Shown here: piece after piece, positions 13,328-23,965 of the stretch | How the letters are laid out: every line of letters begins with the position of its first letter | Position numbering within the stretch: position 1 is the stretch's first letter | NCBI GenBank assembly: GCA_019722365.1 | Contig: JADFUC010001221.1 | Span: 247,999-311,998, forward strand | Length of the DNA: 64,000 nt | Direction: 5' to 3' | Source of the DNA: Lithospermum erythrorhizon | Taxonomy: Eukaryota > Streptophyta > Magnoliopsida > Boraginales > Boraginaceae | Translations under genes and position numbers: made by a program | The notes under the pieces: generated by a model | What the model saw: only the letters and a program-made list of their open reading frames with translations | Told to the model about the DNA's origin: nothing | Databases searched by the model: none

Positions 13328-13693
13328 AACTCATATTGTAATATTAAATATAATTTTCATTTTAAGCTTTTTAAACTCTTAAAATATTTTGTTTACAACG
13401 GAATAGTATACAAAGTCAATGTGATCTCAATGAATAATAGGATTTATGGCTACAAAACTGCTTTCTGAGAACAATGTTCTCGACCAAGCTTCACCTTAAT
13501 CATATACCGAACCGATAACATGTTATATTACGCAAGATTATACACGAAAGATCCTTTTTTGGCTCTTTAAGTTCTAAGTAATGTTCCACTTAATTTGTTT
13601 CACATATCTTTCTACTTTTCTTGTCGCTATTAAGCAAATACAGCACAATAATAATATAACAAGTGAATCTAAAAGGTTGAATTTTTTGTCTAG

Positions 13694-13864
13694 TCTGAGG
13701 ATGATGTAGAAGGTGGAAGGAGGAAGAAAAAGGGGTTGAAAGAGAAAATAAAGGACAAGTTCTCTAGCGAAAAGCAGACTGAAAAGGAACATCACCAAGA
13801 GCGTGGGAAGAAAGGTTTCATGGAGAAAATGAAAGATAAGTTACCTGGCCATCACCATGCATAA
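13694..13864 (+). CDS. Dehydrin, exon 2 (K-segments)
   Basis: This exon encodes residues 75-130. It starts with SEDDVEGGRRKKK, the acidic tail of the S-segment and the basic stretch that serves in nuclear localisation and phosphorylation in the family. A degenerate first K-segment follows (KKKGLKEKIKDKF, 85-97), then a canonical C-terminal K-segment (GKKGFMEKMKDKLPG, 112-126) and HHHA. The K-segments form the amphipathic helix that binds membranes. The stop is TAA at 13862-13864. Joined to exon 1 this gives a 130-residue SK2 or weak YSK2 dehydrin, within the family's usual range. There is no frameshift or premature stop, so the gene may still work if the 10.5-kb intron is removed. The antisense frame over this exon is a shadow. 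Confidence 0.88.
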   Translation, partial: SEDDVEGGRRKKKGLKEKIKDKFSSEKQTEKEHHQERGKKGFMEKMKDKLPGHHHA

Positions 13865-14335
13865 TTACTATATCTATGGACGCCTCCGGGACATATATAA
13901 CTCGATTGGTATTAGGAACTCGCCTCTTGACGACAAAGAAGTATGGCTCGATTCTAATAGCGAATAAATTCAGATCAATGCTTAAAAGCGAGTTTCAATT
14001 TCCGATCAATTAATGCATCCCACTATTAACTACTTTCATGCATATCTATCTAAAGTCACGACTATATTTTTAAGTAGCTGCAAATAAGTTTGTAAAATGA
14101 TGTTAATTTGTATCCACCAATTATATAGGTTACGTTACTTGGCCCTTCTTTTATTTTGTTTTTGACTAAATGAATGTGTCATATGCGTCCGCTGCGACAC
14201 TACTAAGAAAATGATCGGCGGTTATTGATTTGCAATGGATTCATACAAATCCATTTATCCGGAGTTAGAATATTATCCGAGTTAGAATATTGCAATAGTT
14301 GTACAATGAAATGGTTTATTTTCCACCATCTGTTG
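13865..14335 (+). other. Dehydrin 3' flank, no further gene seen
   Basis: AT-rich sequence between the dehydrin stop and the MULE target site. A GAGTTAGAATATTRTCCGAGTTAGA-like short duplication sits at about 14262-14290. No coding signal was recognised; the first few hundred bases presumably hold the 3' UTR. Confidence 0.4.
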
Positions 14336-14699
14336 GATGGCAAGCAAGATAATTGCACAAATAATTCTTAAAGCTTGTCAAAAAAGAGATTTAATTTTTG
14401 AAATTTATGTTGATGCATTAATAATTTCTGAAGTTATCAAATGTCAGCAAATAGTCCTCTCTCGTGAGGTTAGTTCTGGCCGTTAATTACTAACGGGTAT
14501 TCATTTCTAAAAAGGCTTTATGCAAACGAAACCCACAAACCCCTTATTTTATCTTCTATATGTCTCTGACTCTTCTAGAAACAAAACCCACTAACAATAA
14601 ACCTTTCTTTCAATCGGATAATTCTCATATTCAAGAACTTACTACTAGTTTTCCATGGCGTGAAGGACAACTTCTGGACTGCTGGAGACACCGGATTAT

Positions 14700-14812
14700 G
14701 GTAATATAGTTACATCATGGTGGAGCTATGTTGCATGATCCTATTAAGAGATATGTTGGTAATATAGTTACATCATGGTGGAGCTATGTTGCATGATCCT
14801 ATTAAGAGATTA
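14700..14812 (+). repeat. 58-bp tandem duplication in the MULE gene
   Basis: GGTAATATAGTTACATCATG starts at 14700 and again at 14758; the copies are nearly identical over 58 and about 55 bases. The unit is not a multiple of three, so the duplication shifts the frame at the transposase N-terminus. Confidence 0.85.
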
Positions 14813-17011
14813 TTTTGATTATGTGAATGGCAAGTCTTTATGCTTGGAGGATTTGAATTTTTTTGTCTCAGAATGTAGGGCTGGTTGTGATAAAGAAAAG
14901 GCTAAGTTTTATCATAAATTTAGACCAGAGTTGGACAAGGGTTGCAGGATGTTAAGAAAAGATAATGATGTTCTAAAACAAATGAAGTTGAGATATATGT
15001 CCACCACAGTGACTTGGAGAATGTAATTGTAGCACAAACTCTATCTACAAATGAAGTTAACAGGGATGATAATTTTGAACTGGAGAATAGTGATAGTGAT
15101 TCATTAGGAAATGATGTTTATTCCAGTGAATGTGAATATGATCTTGATGAATTTGAGGATCCCGACTATGAGGTTATCAAAGACGATGTGTTGTTTAGTA
15201 AATTTGTTGATCATGATGTGAGAGATGGTTCGAGATTTTAAACAATGACATGTCTTTCTTTACGAGTGAAAGTTTAAATGCACAATTGAATGACGGACAA
15301 GGGGAAAATGATGTGATTTTGTCAGATGGTGAAGGATTTGATAGTGACACACACTCTAGTGGTAATGAAGATGTTGGTAGAGAGGGTCAGAAATCTACCC
15401 AAAGTACAATCCTCAAGTGGATAAGAAAAGGCCAAAATTTCAGATTGGAATGCATTTTAGCTGCAGAGATGAATTTAAAAAGGCTGTTGAAACAAGTAAT
15501 ATAAGGGAGAGGAGAGCTATTGTGTTTACAAAAAATGATAATGACAGGGTTCAAGTTAAATGTAAAGATTCTTCGTGCCGATGGTACATGTTTGTATCAA
15601 GGGCTGCTAAAACCAAACTATATGGTTTTCATTATACATTGAGTCTACATGGCTGGCTATGCATATGAGCACAAGTTCAAGTTTCATCCTAAGATAAGGC
15701 CTTCAGATTTTAGAAATGAAATGCTTGTTAAGCTAAGCCAACATGTAAGTAAATGGCAGGCGTGTGGGGCTAAGAATAAGGCATTAGCTTCTATATGGCG
15801 CCAAAGATGAACAAAATGAGAATATTGTGTCAGATATTATGTGACGAACCTCGTGACAATGTGTACAGAAGACAATTGATACAGAGGATGGAAATAAAAG
15901 GTTTCACAGAATATATATGTTGGGCAGCTTGTAAGGAAGGGTTCAAATCTGTATGTAGGAAAATAATAGGAGTTGATGGATGTCATCTCAAGGGTAAATA
16001 TGGTGGTCAACTACTTGTGGCTATAGGAATTGATGCAAACAACAATATTTATCCCTTAGCTTATGCTGTGGTTGAAGTAGAAAACAAATCAAGTTGGGAG
16101 TGATTTTTAGAGTATGTTTATCGGGATGAGAAAGATTCCGATGACCCTGATGAAGCTATCCAAGAACAATATACATGGACATTTATGTCCGACAAACAGC
16201 TCAAGGGTCAGATACCAAAATGTTGTTGCCTGAATGGATCATAGATTTTGCGTTAGACATTTACATGGGAACTTTAAGAGGGCTGGTTTCAATGCCCAAG
16301 CCTTTGAGGATGTCTTGTGGTTGGTCAGAAGTCTCGACAATCCATACAATTTTTCAATCATCAAATGGAGAAAATGAAGAAACTAGATCCGAACGCATTT
16401 GATTGGTTCAAGGACAAGTGTCCAACCACGTGGTCAAGGGCTTATTTTTCATCTACGGTTAAATATGATATATTGTTGAACAATTTGTGTGAATGTTTTA
16501 ATGCCTTTATCTTGGATGCGAGAGACAAACCTATTCTTACACTCCTTTCCATGATCGAAGACTTGATCATGGTAAGGATGCAAATGAATAGGAACAAGGT
16601 TGAGACCGGGGAGGGTAAGATATGCCCAAAGGTTAGACTGAAGCTAAGGAAGAATGTTGATGAGTCTGTTGGATACATTCTAGTGAAATCTGATAAGAAT
16701 CATTTTCAAGTGTACACTGGTTCTTATCAATTTCAATCTGCAATGGACTTGATAAAAGGAACTTGCAGCTGTAATAGGTGGCAATTATCAGGAATTGCAT
16801 GTAAACATGCATGTTGTGCTATTAGAATGAACCCCGCGGATGACATTGAGGATTATTTCCATTCTAGTTACACTGTCGAGACATATCGGAGATCTTATGC
16901 TCATGTCTATGTCCAAGAATGCACATACCAAATCATCTTTCATTGTTACCACCGATGTACAGAGGCAAAAAAAGCGTGGGGTGGTAGACCCAAAAAGAAT
17001 GAGCAGAAGAG

Positions 17012-17115
17012 TTTTTTTTTTTTTTAAACCCATCCACCGCCTCCCTTACATAACGGTAATCTAACCAGACTTAAAACACCTGGAAGCCCCTAACCACTGC
17101 GCCATTCATATTCTC
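17012..17115 (-). mobile_element. tRNA-derived SINE inserted in the MULE transposase
   Basis: On minus the element reads TGGCGCAGTGGTTAG (A-box-like, about 17089-17103), then GGTTAGATTACC (B-box-like, about 17058-17069), and ends in a poly(A) tail, seen as 13-14 T at 17012-17025. It is flanked by AAAAGAATGAG..AAGAGTT copies (about 16992-17012 and 17116-17133), a long TSD as L1-type retrotransposition makes; the left copy has three extra bases. It splits the basic GRPKKNE region of the transposase from the CCHC knuckle. Confidence 0.75.
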
Positions 17116-17901
17116 AAAAGAATGAGAAGAGTTGATCCACATGAAAATCAACAAGCTGAATGCCAACAAGTACAAAATTAGCTATTAGAAGGAGGAAACA
17201 ATATTGTACAAAATGTCATGGTGCAGGCCATAATGCAAGGTAGTATTTTTACTTTGCTTTTTTTCCTTTCACATGGGTTGTATATATTAATTTTTTTCTT
17301 AGATATTTTACTATACTTTGTTTGATATTGATTCAGGTCCAATATCAAGCAGAAGACCATGTTAATGATTCATTTGTATCAAATGGTCACTTTGGAAGAC
17401 TTCTAAGTTCAGTTTCTAATAATCAATTTGGGAGACAAAATTCAAATATGGAGTATTAAGAGGAATATTATTTTGGAGCCAGACTTCGATTAAGAGATGA
17501 AAAGATGCTATCCTGCAGAATCAAGATTTGATTATGTTTTGAACTTTTGATCAACTTAGGTGTAATTCGGTACTGTAAAGCTACTTATGATGATATTTTG
17601 TTCAATTTAATGTCATATTTTGTTCAATCTAATGCCTTATTTTGTTGAGTTGAGATTTTAAACTTGTTATTTGAAGCTACTCTAAAATCTAAAGAAGAAA
17701 AATGAAAAAAGAAAATACAAAAAACAGAACTGCTGTTACTGTTCTGTTAATCTTTAACAGTTAAATATAGAGGAAGAACTATTTGTGCAACGGTTGGGTA
17801 ACTCCAGGGACTACTAGTGCGTTAGTATAAATTTCAGGGACTAAGTCTTTTTTTTTTTACAAACTCCAAAGACTATATATGCAATTTTCTCGATGGCAAG
17901 C

Positions 17902-19361
17902 TGCCATGTTCTACAACACTTTTGATAATTTAATTAATTTAATTTTTTTATTCAACAATTGTTGCAAAAATGTGTTTATTTGTATGAACAACAAATGAAA
18001 TTGTATTAGAAATAAATGTTGTCAGTTTGAAGTTCTACCTACAATATTTCCTTTAACACGACAAAAGTTAACAACAAGGTTCACCCGTGCAAATGTAGTA
18101 CTGCCTCCGTTTCAATTTATTTGATCATGGATGGCAGCAACTAATGCGACTGATCTTGTAAGTTGACAGGTTTATTCATTGCTTGGTCCTGAGATTATTT
18201 TCTTACTATGAGAATTCATTATTGACCTTGAAGTATCTTGTGTATGCAGGCAGTTGATTTTAGGAAGTCAGTCTATAAAGAAGTTTTCGCTGCCTTCTCC
18301 CCACATTTTCAGTAAAATTATCCAAGGTATACATGGAAACCAGTTTGATATCAGGTCTAACTTCAAGTAAGGTTAAATGAATAGGCGTTAGATCATAAAG
18401 ATGAGAATATGAGAATGTCAAAAAGATAAACCTATCTTATATAACTTCTCTTCATGTCAACATTATCTATCACGACTTCGTGAGGGCAGTGACTTTGCAA
18501 TGTCTCTTATGGTTGTTGATAAGAATGATAGTGTAATATAAAATAATTTATTGAACTGAATTGAATTACTTGTAGTAGTCCTCAAGATGCTAAAACTAAT
18601 AGATGTGTCTCAATACTTGAACCGAAAGCTTAATACCCAATCCACTATTACTCTAACAGTTGTACTCATTGAATTAGTATAAACCAATTATTCGATGGTA
18701 CATAAATGGTGGGGGTGAACTTATGATATTTTACTGATAATAATCGTGTATGCTTGTTTTTTGCGAGGAAAATATGATGTGAAGTTCAATAATGGAGAGT
18801 TTGATTCTCTAATTGATTGTTTATTTGTTAGGGAGTATTATTTAAACTTGAGACACTACTTTGCTCGGCCTCGTATAGTCATGATTCGGTTCTTAGTTAC
18901 TAGAGTGCAAACTATGAGCACAACTAAGTTCTTAAAGAACTAGTGATGAGCATCTTGTTCACTTGTTTTAGGAAGCCGAATTTGTGCAATAGCATCCTCC
19001 GTTTGATTATCTGTTGATGAATTCGCAATGGTCATTCAATTGTGTCTCGAAATCGATTTGAGTTAAAAATAGGCCTTGTTTTCTGAGTTCTAGAATTGTA
19101 CCCCACTGACACATAAGCTTGAAGACCCTCATCCTACAGTTATAAGTGTGCTTTCTAACATTGAACTTTCACTTCAGTTATAAGTATCTTGACAAATTAA
19201 CAAAATGATATCTGGACCACACAAAATTATTCTCAAGACATATATGAAATCCAAAACTGGTGGTTCTAAAGAGAAGGGGATAACGGGGTCTCTTTCTGTT
19301 GTGACTTCCTATTTCATGAATCAATGAGTTGCAGAAGCAGCAAAGAAGCAAATAAAGATCC
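17902..19361. other. Intergenic; one tiny spliced ORF candidate
   Basis: Mostly AT-rich. A MITE-like end TACTGCCTCCGTTTCAATTT lies at about 18101-18120 without a clear partner. An ATG at 18131 (MAATNATDL, donor GTAAGT at 18158) can be joined in phase 0 to 18250-18315 (AVDFRKSVYKEVFAAF..., TAA), giving only 30 residues. This could be the relic of a longer gene. Nothing else was recognised. Confidence 0.3.
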
Positions 19362-19788
19362 TTGATGGCGCAGTCTTGTCACACTCGCCATTTGTTCCCG
19401 ATTGGTTTTCAGGCACCTGGTGCTAAACAAGGCCAAAGGAGAATATCAGCAAATGCTCATGGCCGGAGAGAGATCCTCACAGCATCGCTGATTGTAGCCT
19501 TGCAAGTAAATGATTCCAGGACTCACCGAGTTGACCCAAGAGTGGAAAAGATTTGAATATTAAGGCATAAAATTATTTGAACTTTTTGTTGGGTACCTTG
19601 CAAAATTTCAAAAGTTCTGACTATTTGAAATGTGGGTAATTTTGCTTTACCAGAGACTAGAGAGTTTCTACAAGAGAAACTACAAAGATTACTTTGGTTT
19701 GTTGGAAGGAACTCTAAGGCAGAAGACTGAAGATCAGCTTACTGAAGCGGAGAAAGGCATTCTTGAATGGCTTGACAGTAACAAATAA
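19362..19788 (+). CDS. Putative small two-exon protein, perhaps plastid-targeted
   Basis: Family not recognised. Exon 1 (19362-19505) starts ATGGCG, a good plant start context, and encodes 48 residues rich in Ser/Gln/Arg with RRISANAHGRREILTASLIV, resembling a transit peptide with an RR plus hydrophobic stretch. The donor GTAAAT at 19506 and acceptor TTTACCAG ending at 19653 keep phase 0. Exon 2 (19654-19788) encodes RLESFYKRNYKDYFGLLEGT and an acidic helical end, EAEKGILEWLDSNK, then TAA. The total is 92 residues. The coherent splice phase and conserved-looking C-terminus support a real gene; thylakoid or stroma targeting is inference. It could instead be the last exons of a larger or truncated gene. 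Confidence 0.42.
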
Positions 19789-20471
19789 ATTTGTGCAGGA
19801 GAGACTTGTTAATAGAAGTAGTTTCTTTAGAGATTACTAAAGAAATTTTCTATGTTATGTTTTCTTTTTTCATCTTTTATATTTAATATAATGAATTGTT
19901 TCCACTTATTGAGATAAGATTTTCTTTGATTTGGTTTAGTTATGGTTATAGTTTATCTCTTATCGGTCATCGCAATATACACTAGGGAAAATGCATGATG
20001 AATTACTTCAAGATAAAGATGTTCTATTAGAAAAGACATCCGTGACTTGTGTTGTTTAATACACATAATTTAATACTTACTCAAATTGTGTTATATAATT
20101 GATATGATATTCGTAAAAAAAATTGAAACACATCTAAAAAAGAAATGGATATTTTATGTCAATTGGATAATATTTTTGAAAAACCAAAATACAAATTCAA
20201 TAACAACTCTACTGAATTCACCAATAACCATCCCCGCTAACATAACAAATTTTTACATATTTTTTCAAGTATCTATTTTATATATAAAATGGGAAGGCTA
20301 AAACTATTTAGTGAAGTTTAGAAAATCATCTAAGCTATCCATGTGATATCATATTTATTTGACGCTTGTTCAATTTTCATAACCAACTTAAAAAATAACT
20401 ATCTATAATTTTCATTTGTAAAGTAGTTACTAATCTATCCCATATATATGTTTAAAAAAGAATTAAGATTA
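19789..20471. other. 3' flank and intergenic
   Basis: Probable 3' UTR of the small gene, with an AT-rich tail near 19880-19900 (TTTAATATAATGAATTG), then AT-rich sequence without recognised features. The reading frame at 20086-20301 has biased AT composition and no similarity that I know of. Confidence 0.35.
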
Positions 20472-20477
20472 GTATTA

Positions 20478-20722
20478 TTGAGATGGATTCGGTAGATTCT
20501 ATTATTATTAGAATTAATTTTATTATTACTATATTAGTTTTCAAAGAATAACTCGGGAAAAGACGTTTAAGATTATTACCATAAAGATTTCATTAACAGA
20601 TCTATAAATACTGAGCTATTCAGCCTACATATCGATTTAGCTTTATTCAACGTAATTTACATTACTCTAGTCATTCTAGCAATGCAGGTAACAAGAGTTC
20701 ATCGATTCTAGCGCTAAATACA
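20478..20722 (+). repeat. TRIM 5' LTR
   Basis: About 245 bp and clearly homologous to 21662-21901, with small indels. It contains CTATAAATACTGAGC at about 20602-20616. Confidence 0.7.
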
Positions 20723-21661
20723 AATTCCATATACCGGTGGGTTTTCTACTATACGAGACCATGGGATATCGTTTAAATGTTTTGATTTTTTTCTTCATGT
20801 TATTTTTGTTTTTATTTTTTCCACTATTGGATATCTATAGAATTATTTTTTCTTTTATGTTCCGACTTCCGACGAATCCATGGTCAATATGTTTTTTTTA
20901 CAACAACATGAAGAGGCAGTAGCTTGACAAAAAAACTAATGGTGGCTCTCTTTAATTATGAGAGATTGGCAAGTGGCAAGTTATATTCTTGTATAGTTAC
21001 AAGGAGGTAATACCTACGCTGCTATGAAAAATTATTATTATGGAGAACTCATTGTTTATTTTGTTACCCTTCTCGTGGTGATGTAATGTGTTTGATGAGT
21101 TTTTTGTGATGTTGGGATTTGTATCTTTTACTTCCCATGAATAAGATTTATTTATACTATTGTGTGATTTTGTGCATCTTGCACCTGAATTATGATCTAC
21201 AAGGTAACAGCTTAAATGCAACCATTATATTTCAAGCCAGTTAACGGCCCTGTACTGATTTTTTTTTTTACGAGGTCCGAAAAGAAAGGCTGCCTCGTTA
21301 GTCCGGGTTTAGGGATTCAAAATGCCTTTGTGTTTAAAGTCTAACAGGTTCAAAAGAATGGTGTTCCTGACATTGGTTTTTCTTTTCGGCGAAGTATCAT
21401 GCCACCGACGTATTTCCGGCTTGTTGATGGTCCGGCGATGTATTTCCGCCGATTGTTTTCTTATTGTTGCAAACACATGATAATTTCATCCAATTACCAT
21501 GAGTTTGAGGGAGGGTGATAGAGTAATAGGCGAGTATGAGTAGCCTATACGCACCAATGAAGATGAAGAAGTTTATGAAGATTTAGAAGTTTTTTTAATC
21601 AAATTTGAAGTTCATTTCGTTGGACATTTAATGACGTCTACGCTCAACTTGAGAGAGGGTA

Positions 21662-21901
21662 TTGAGATGGATCCGGTAGATTCTAGAAGATATTATTAGA
21701 ATTAATTATTATTATTACCATATTAGTATCAGTAATAACTTGAGTATCAAGTTAGTATTATTACCATAAGTATTTCATATTGTACCTATAAATATGAAGC
21801 TAGTTTGCCCATATATTGGATGAGTTTATTCAATATAATTTACATTACTCTATCATTCTTAGCAAGTATAATGCACAAGCATCGATTGTGCTAAAATACT
21901 A
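21662..21901 (+). repeat. TRIM 3' LTR
   Basis: 240 bp, preceded by a GAGAGAGGG purine tract and followed by the GTATTA target duplicate. It contains CCTATAAATATGAAGC at about 21786-21801. Confidence 0.7.
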
Positions 21902-22064
21902 GTATTAATTAAGATGGTTGTATTTAAAGTAGGACTAATGGTCGTGTTGATTACATATATTTACCATGTATCTCCTTTTGATCACCTATATTAGGTATGA
22001 GAGTCATGCTCGATCATCTAACTCCAAAAGGCTATACTTTGTTTTTCCCTTCCAATCTCATTAT

Positions 22065-23055
22065 GGCAACTCCAGGCGATCGGACCTGATTCAGTATCGG
22101 ATTTCAAGGTAACCAAACCGGATTCGGATATTCCGAAAAGGGGAAAAAATCCCATCCCGCTATCCGAACCGGCCGACCGATTGACCTGATTCTGGATATA
22201 CCTGATTTCACCCGCTTTATCAATACTTTTTATTAGATTTCAGTCGATTTTTTTATTCATACGATTTTATTAGATTTGGGCTATATTTTTATTTATATTT
22301 TGGGCCGTTGGTTAACTATATACAATATTTACATAATAAATTCAAAATTATATAAAACATCAATTTATTCAACAAATTTCACAAATCCCACAAATATCCA
22401 AATAACCTCACATACAAAAAAATCCAACAACAATTGAAATTCAACACAATTAGTATAGTCAATCACAATATTGATCTACTAATAAACATAAATACAACTT
22501 ATTAAATATATTCAAATGATATATCCATCAATCAAAACAACAATTATCTCAAACAAACCCACATCCCAAAAACGACATAAACACAACTTGAAATTAATAA
22601 ACCAAAATTAATAAACTAAATTAATAACTAAAAATAATAACAAAATTAAGAAACAAATTAATAAACTAAAATTAATAAAAAATTGAAATAATAACTAAAT
22701 TAATAAACAACTAAAATTCTAAATAATAACTAAAATACAATAACAAAATTAATGGTAAATTAATAAACAAATTTAAATAAAAACAAATTCATTTAATAAA
22801 ATGGGCCGATAGTTCATTTAATAGGTCAATGATAGTTCTATTTCAAATGCAATGTATTGTGATTGTTTTATTTAAAAATATCGACCTGACCGACTCAAGA
22901 GTAATCCGTCCGTCTAATTCCGATAACCGATCCGTCCGGTTCATCTAAAATATCCATTAGCAATAACCTGTCCGGCCGGTTTTTTTTATCTGAAAATCCG
23001 CCGATCGCACGGATCCGATTTGGAATCGGATTTTTATCCGAACAACCGAAGCCCT
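22065..23055. mobile_element. Possible non-autonomous DNA transposon, CCGGT-rich ends
   Basis: Two GC-richer blocks (22070-22210 and 22880-23050), loaded with ATCCGAACCGG, CCGGTTC and CGGATTYGG words in both orientations, flank an AT-rich core of repeated AATTAATAAACTAAA units (22590-22790). Such clustered subterminal motifs are typical of non-autonomous hAT-like elements. No clean TIR or TSD was established, so the class is a guess. Confidence 0.35.
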
Positions 23056-23074
23056 AATGGCACCGTTAAGTTGC

Positions 23075-23965
23075 CTCTTTGTTTTTTTCGTCCAAATTTG
23101 AGTAAGTAAAGGGGAGGGTGACATTCGAACCTCCAACCCCTTGGTTGTATGCTAGATTCCCTTGACACTAGGACACACGACTTTGTGTTCAGACAGGTCC
23201 TTTTTGTTATTACTAATTTATTTCACTTAATTTTTTTTAAAAATAATTTTCTTTTCTAATTACATTTATGAATATTTTTAGTTATTTAACTTATAATTAT
23301 GTTTAAGTCTTCATTTTTTATATATGATTATAATAATTTAATTTTTTAACTTGTCAATTATTATGATTATTAATTAAATGATCTAGTTAATTTTAACATG
23401 ACAAAATACTTAAAATTAAATCTTAAAAGTTCATCTATATTTCTATAATGTAGAAAGATATTCTCGTAGTATATCTTTATATTAAAAAAATTGTTATGGC
23501 TAGTGACAACCAAAGTCTATATTATTTGACATATTTTTCATTTTGATCGCCAAATTTTTGAAATCGCCATATACCTTAATTACGCCTATAACAATCTAAT
23601 ATGCTACTTTTGTCAAAATATATAACTAAAAATTTAATTTCTTAATTATATATAATAAATGATAATAATAATAATTAAAAATATTAGAATCATATATAAA
23701 GTAATGAAGACTTAATTATAATTATAAGTTAAAAAATTCATAAACAACTAAAAATATTCATAAATGTTAATTTGAAAAGAAAAAATTATTTAAAAAAAAT
23801 GAAGTGAAATGCATATGCATTAATTATTTCACAAAACTAAGAGACAAAGTTGTGAAATCTAAAGCTTAAAAGGGAAGATTCAACCAAGGGGTTGGGGATC
23901 AAGAGGTCAATTTTTAAAAATTCTGTGATCAAACGAACACTCAAACGTAGACGATCAAACAAAGG
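23075..23965. mobile_element. Foldback element with ~330-bp inverted arms
   Basis: The left arm (about 23075-23400) and right arm (about 23590-23965) are reverse complements with indels. Shared blocks include CCAACCCCTTGGTTG, CATTTATGAATATTTTTAGT, AACTTATAATTAT, GTCTTCATT and outer CTTTGTTT...CGTC. There is no coding sequence. The structure would fold into a long hairpin. It may be a MULE-type or foldback MITE; the TSD was not resolved. Confidence 0.65.

Larger units (their letters stand above)
3216..13693 (+). other. Dehydrin intron, about 10.5 kb, TE-filled
   Basis: Donor GTCAGT at 3216; acceptor TTTTTTGTCTAG ending at 13693. Both flanking exons are in phase 0, so joining them restores the S-segment run of serines into the acidic SEDD. 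Dehydrin introns are normally around a hundred to a few hundred bases. Here the length is explained by a MITE (3801-4013) and a large LTR element (about 4240-13327) that itself contains a solo LTR. Correct splicing is not shown by the sequence; only the signals are. Confidence 0.7.
14690..17459 (+). pseudogene. MuDR-type MULE transposase, broken
   Basis: The transposase would cut and move the enclosing MULE. In order: an N-terminal MULE domain (LHHGG..., YFDYVNGKSLCLEDL near 14810-14850), an acidic linker, the DUF/MuDR domain (KFQIGMHFSCRDEFKKAVE near 15433-15490; HPKIRPSDFRNEML near 15690), the catalytic MULE domain (IIGVDGCHLKGKYGGQLLVA near 15963-16020, then IDANNNIYPLAYAVVE), and a SWIM zinc finger (CSCNRWQLSGIACKHACCAI near 16764-16820). 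A CCHC knuckle (CTKCHGAGHNAR) at 17202-17240 is followed by a probable intron (donor at about 17241, acceptor about 17337) and a last exon ending at TAA 17457-17459. Damage includes a 58-bp tandem duplication, several frameshifts, an in-frame stop after KSSWE at about 16100, and a SINE at 17012-17115. It is not functional as read. Confidence 0.85.
14346..17891 (+). mobile_element. MULE DNA transposon with long TIRs and TSD
   Basis: A 3546-bp element bounded by GATGGCAAGC at 14336-14345 and again at 17892-17901, a perfect 10-bp TSD as expected for Mutator-like elements. The TIRs run about 120-145 bp, imperfectly. The left end AAGATAATTGCACAAAT pairs with the reverse complement of the right end, GAGAAAATTGCATATAT. 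Shared blocks such as GAAATTTAT...AAATAGT and the TTAACNGTTAA-like inner words continue inward. It encloses a MuDR-type transposase gene, now broken, which carries a SINE. TIR divergence and gene decay suggest an old insertion. Confidence 0.85.
20478..21901 (+). mobile_element. TRIM-like miniature LTR retrotransposon
   Basis: Two direct repeats of about 240-245 bp (20478-20722 and 21662-21901), both starting TTGAGATGGATYCGGTAGAT, flank 939 bp without coding capacity. The purine-rich GAGAGAGGG at 21651-21659 sits just before the second repeat, as a polypurine tract should, giving + orientation. GTATTA precedes the first LTR (20472-20477) and follows the second (21902-21907), fitting a 5-6 bp TSD. 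Each LTR has a TATAAATA promoter-like box. The PBS after the first LTR is not clear. Confidence 0.72.

Noticed and set aside
13574..13798. Minus-strand frame rich in Leu/Phe
   Set aside because: Antisense shadow of dehydrin exon 2; the + strand K-segments are unmistakable.
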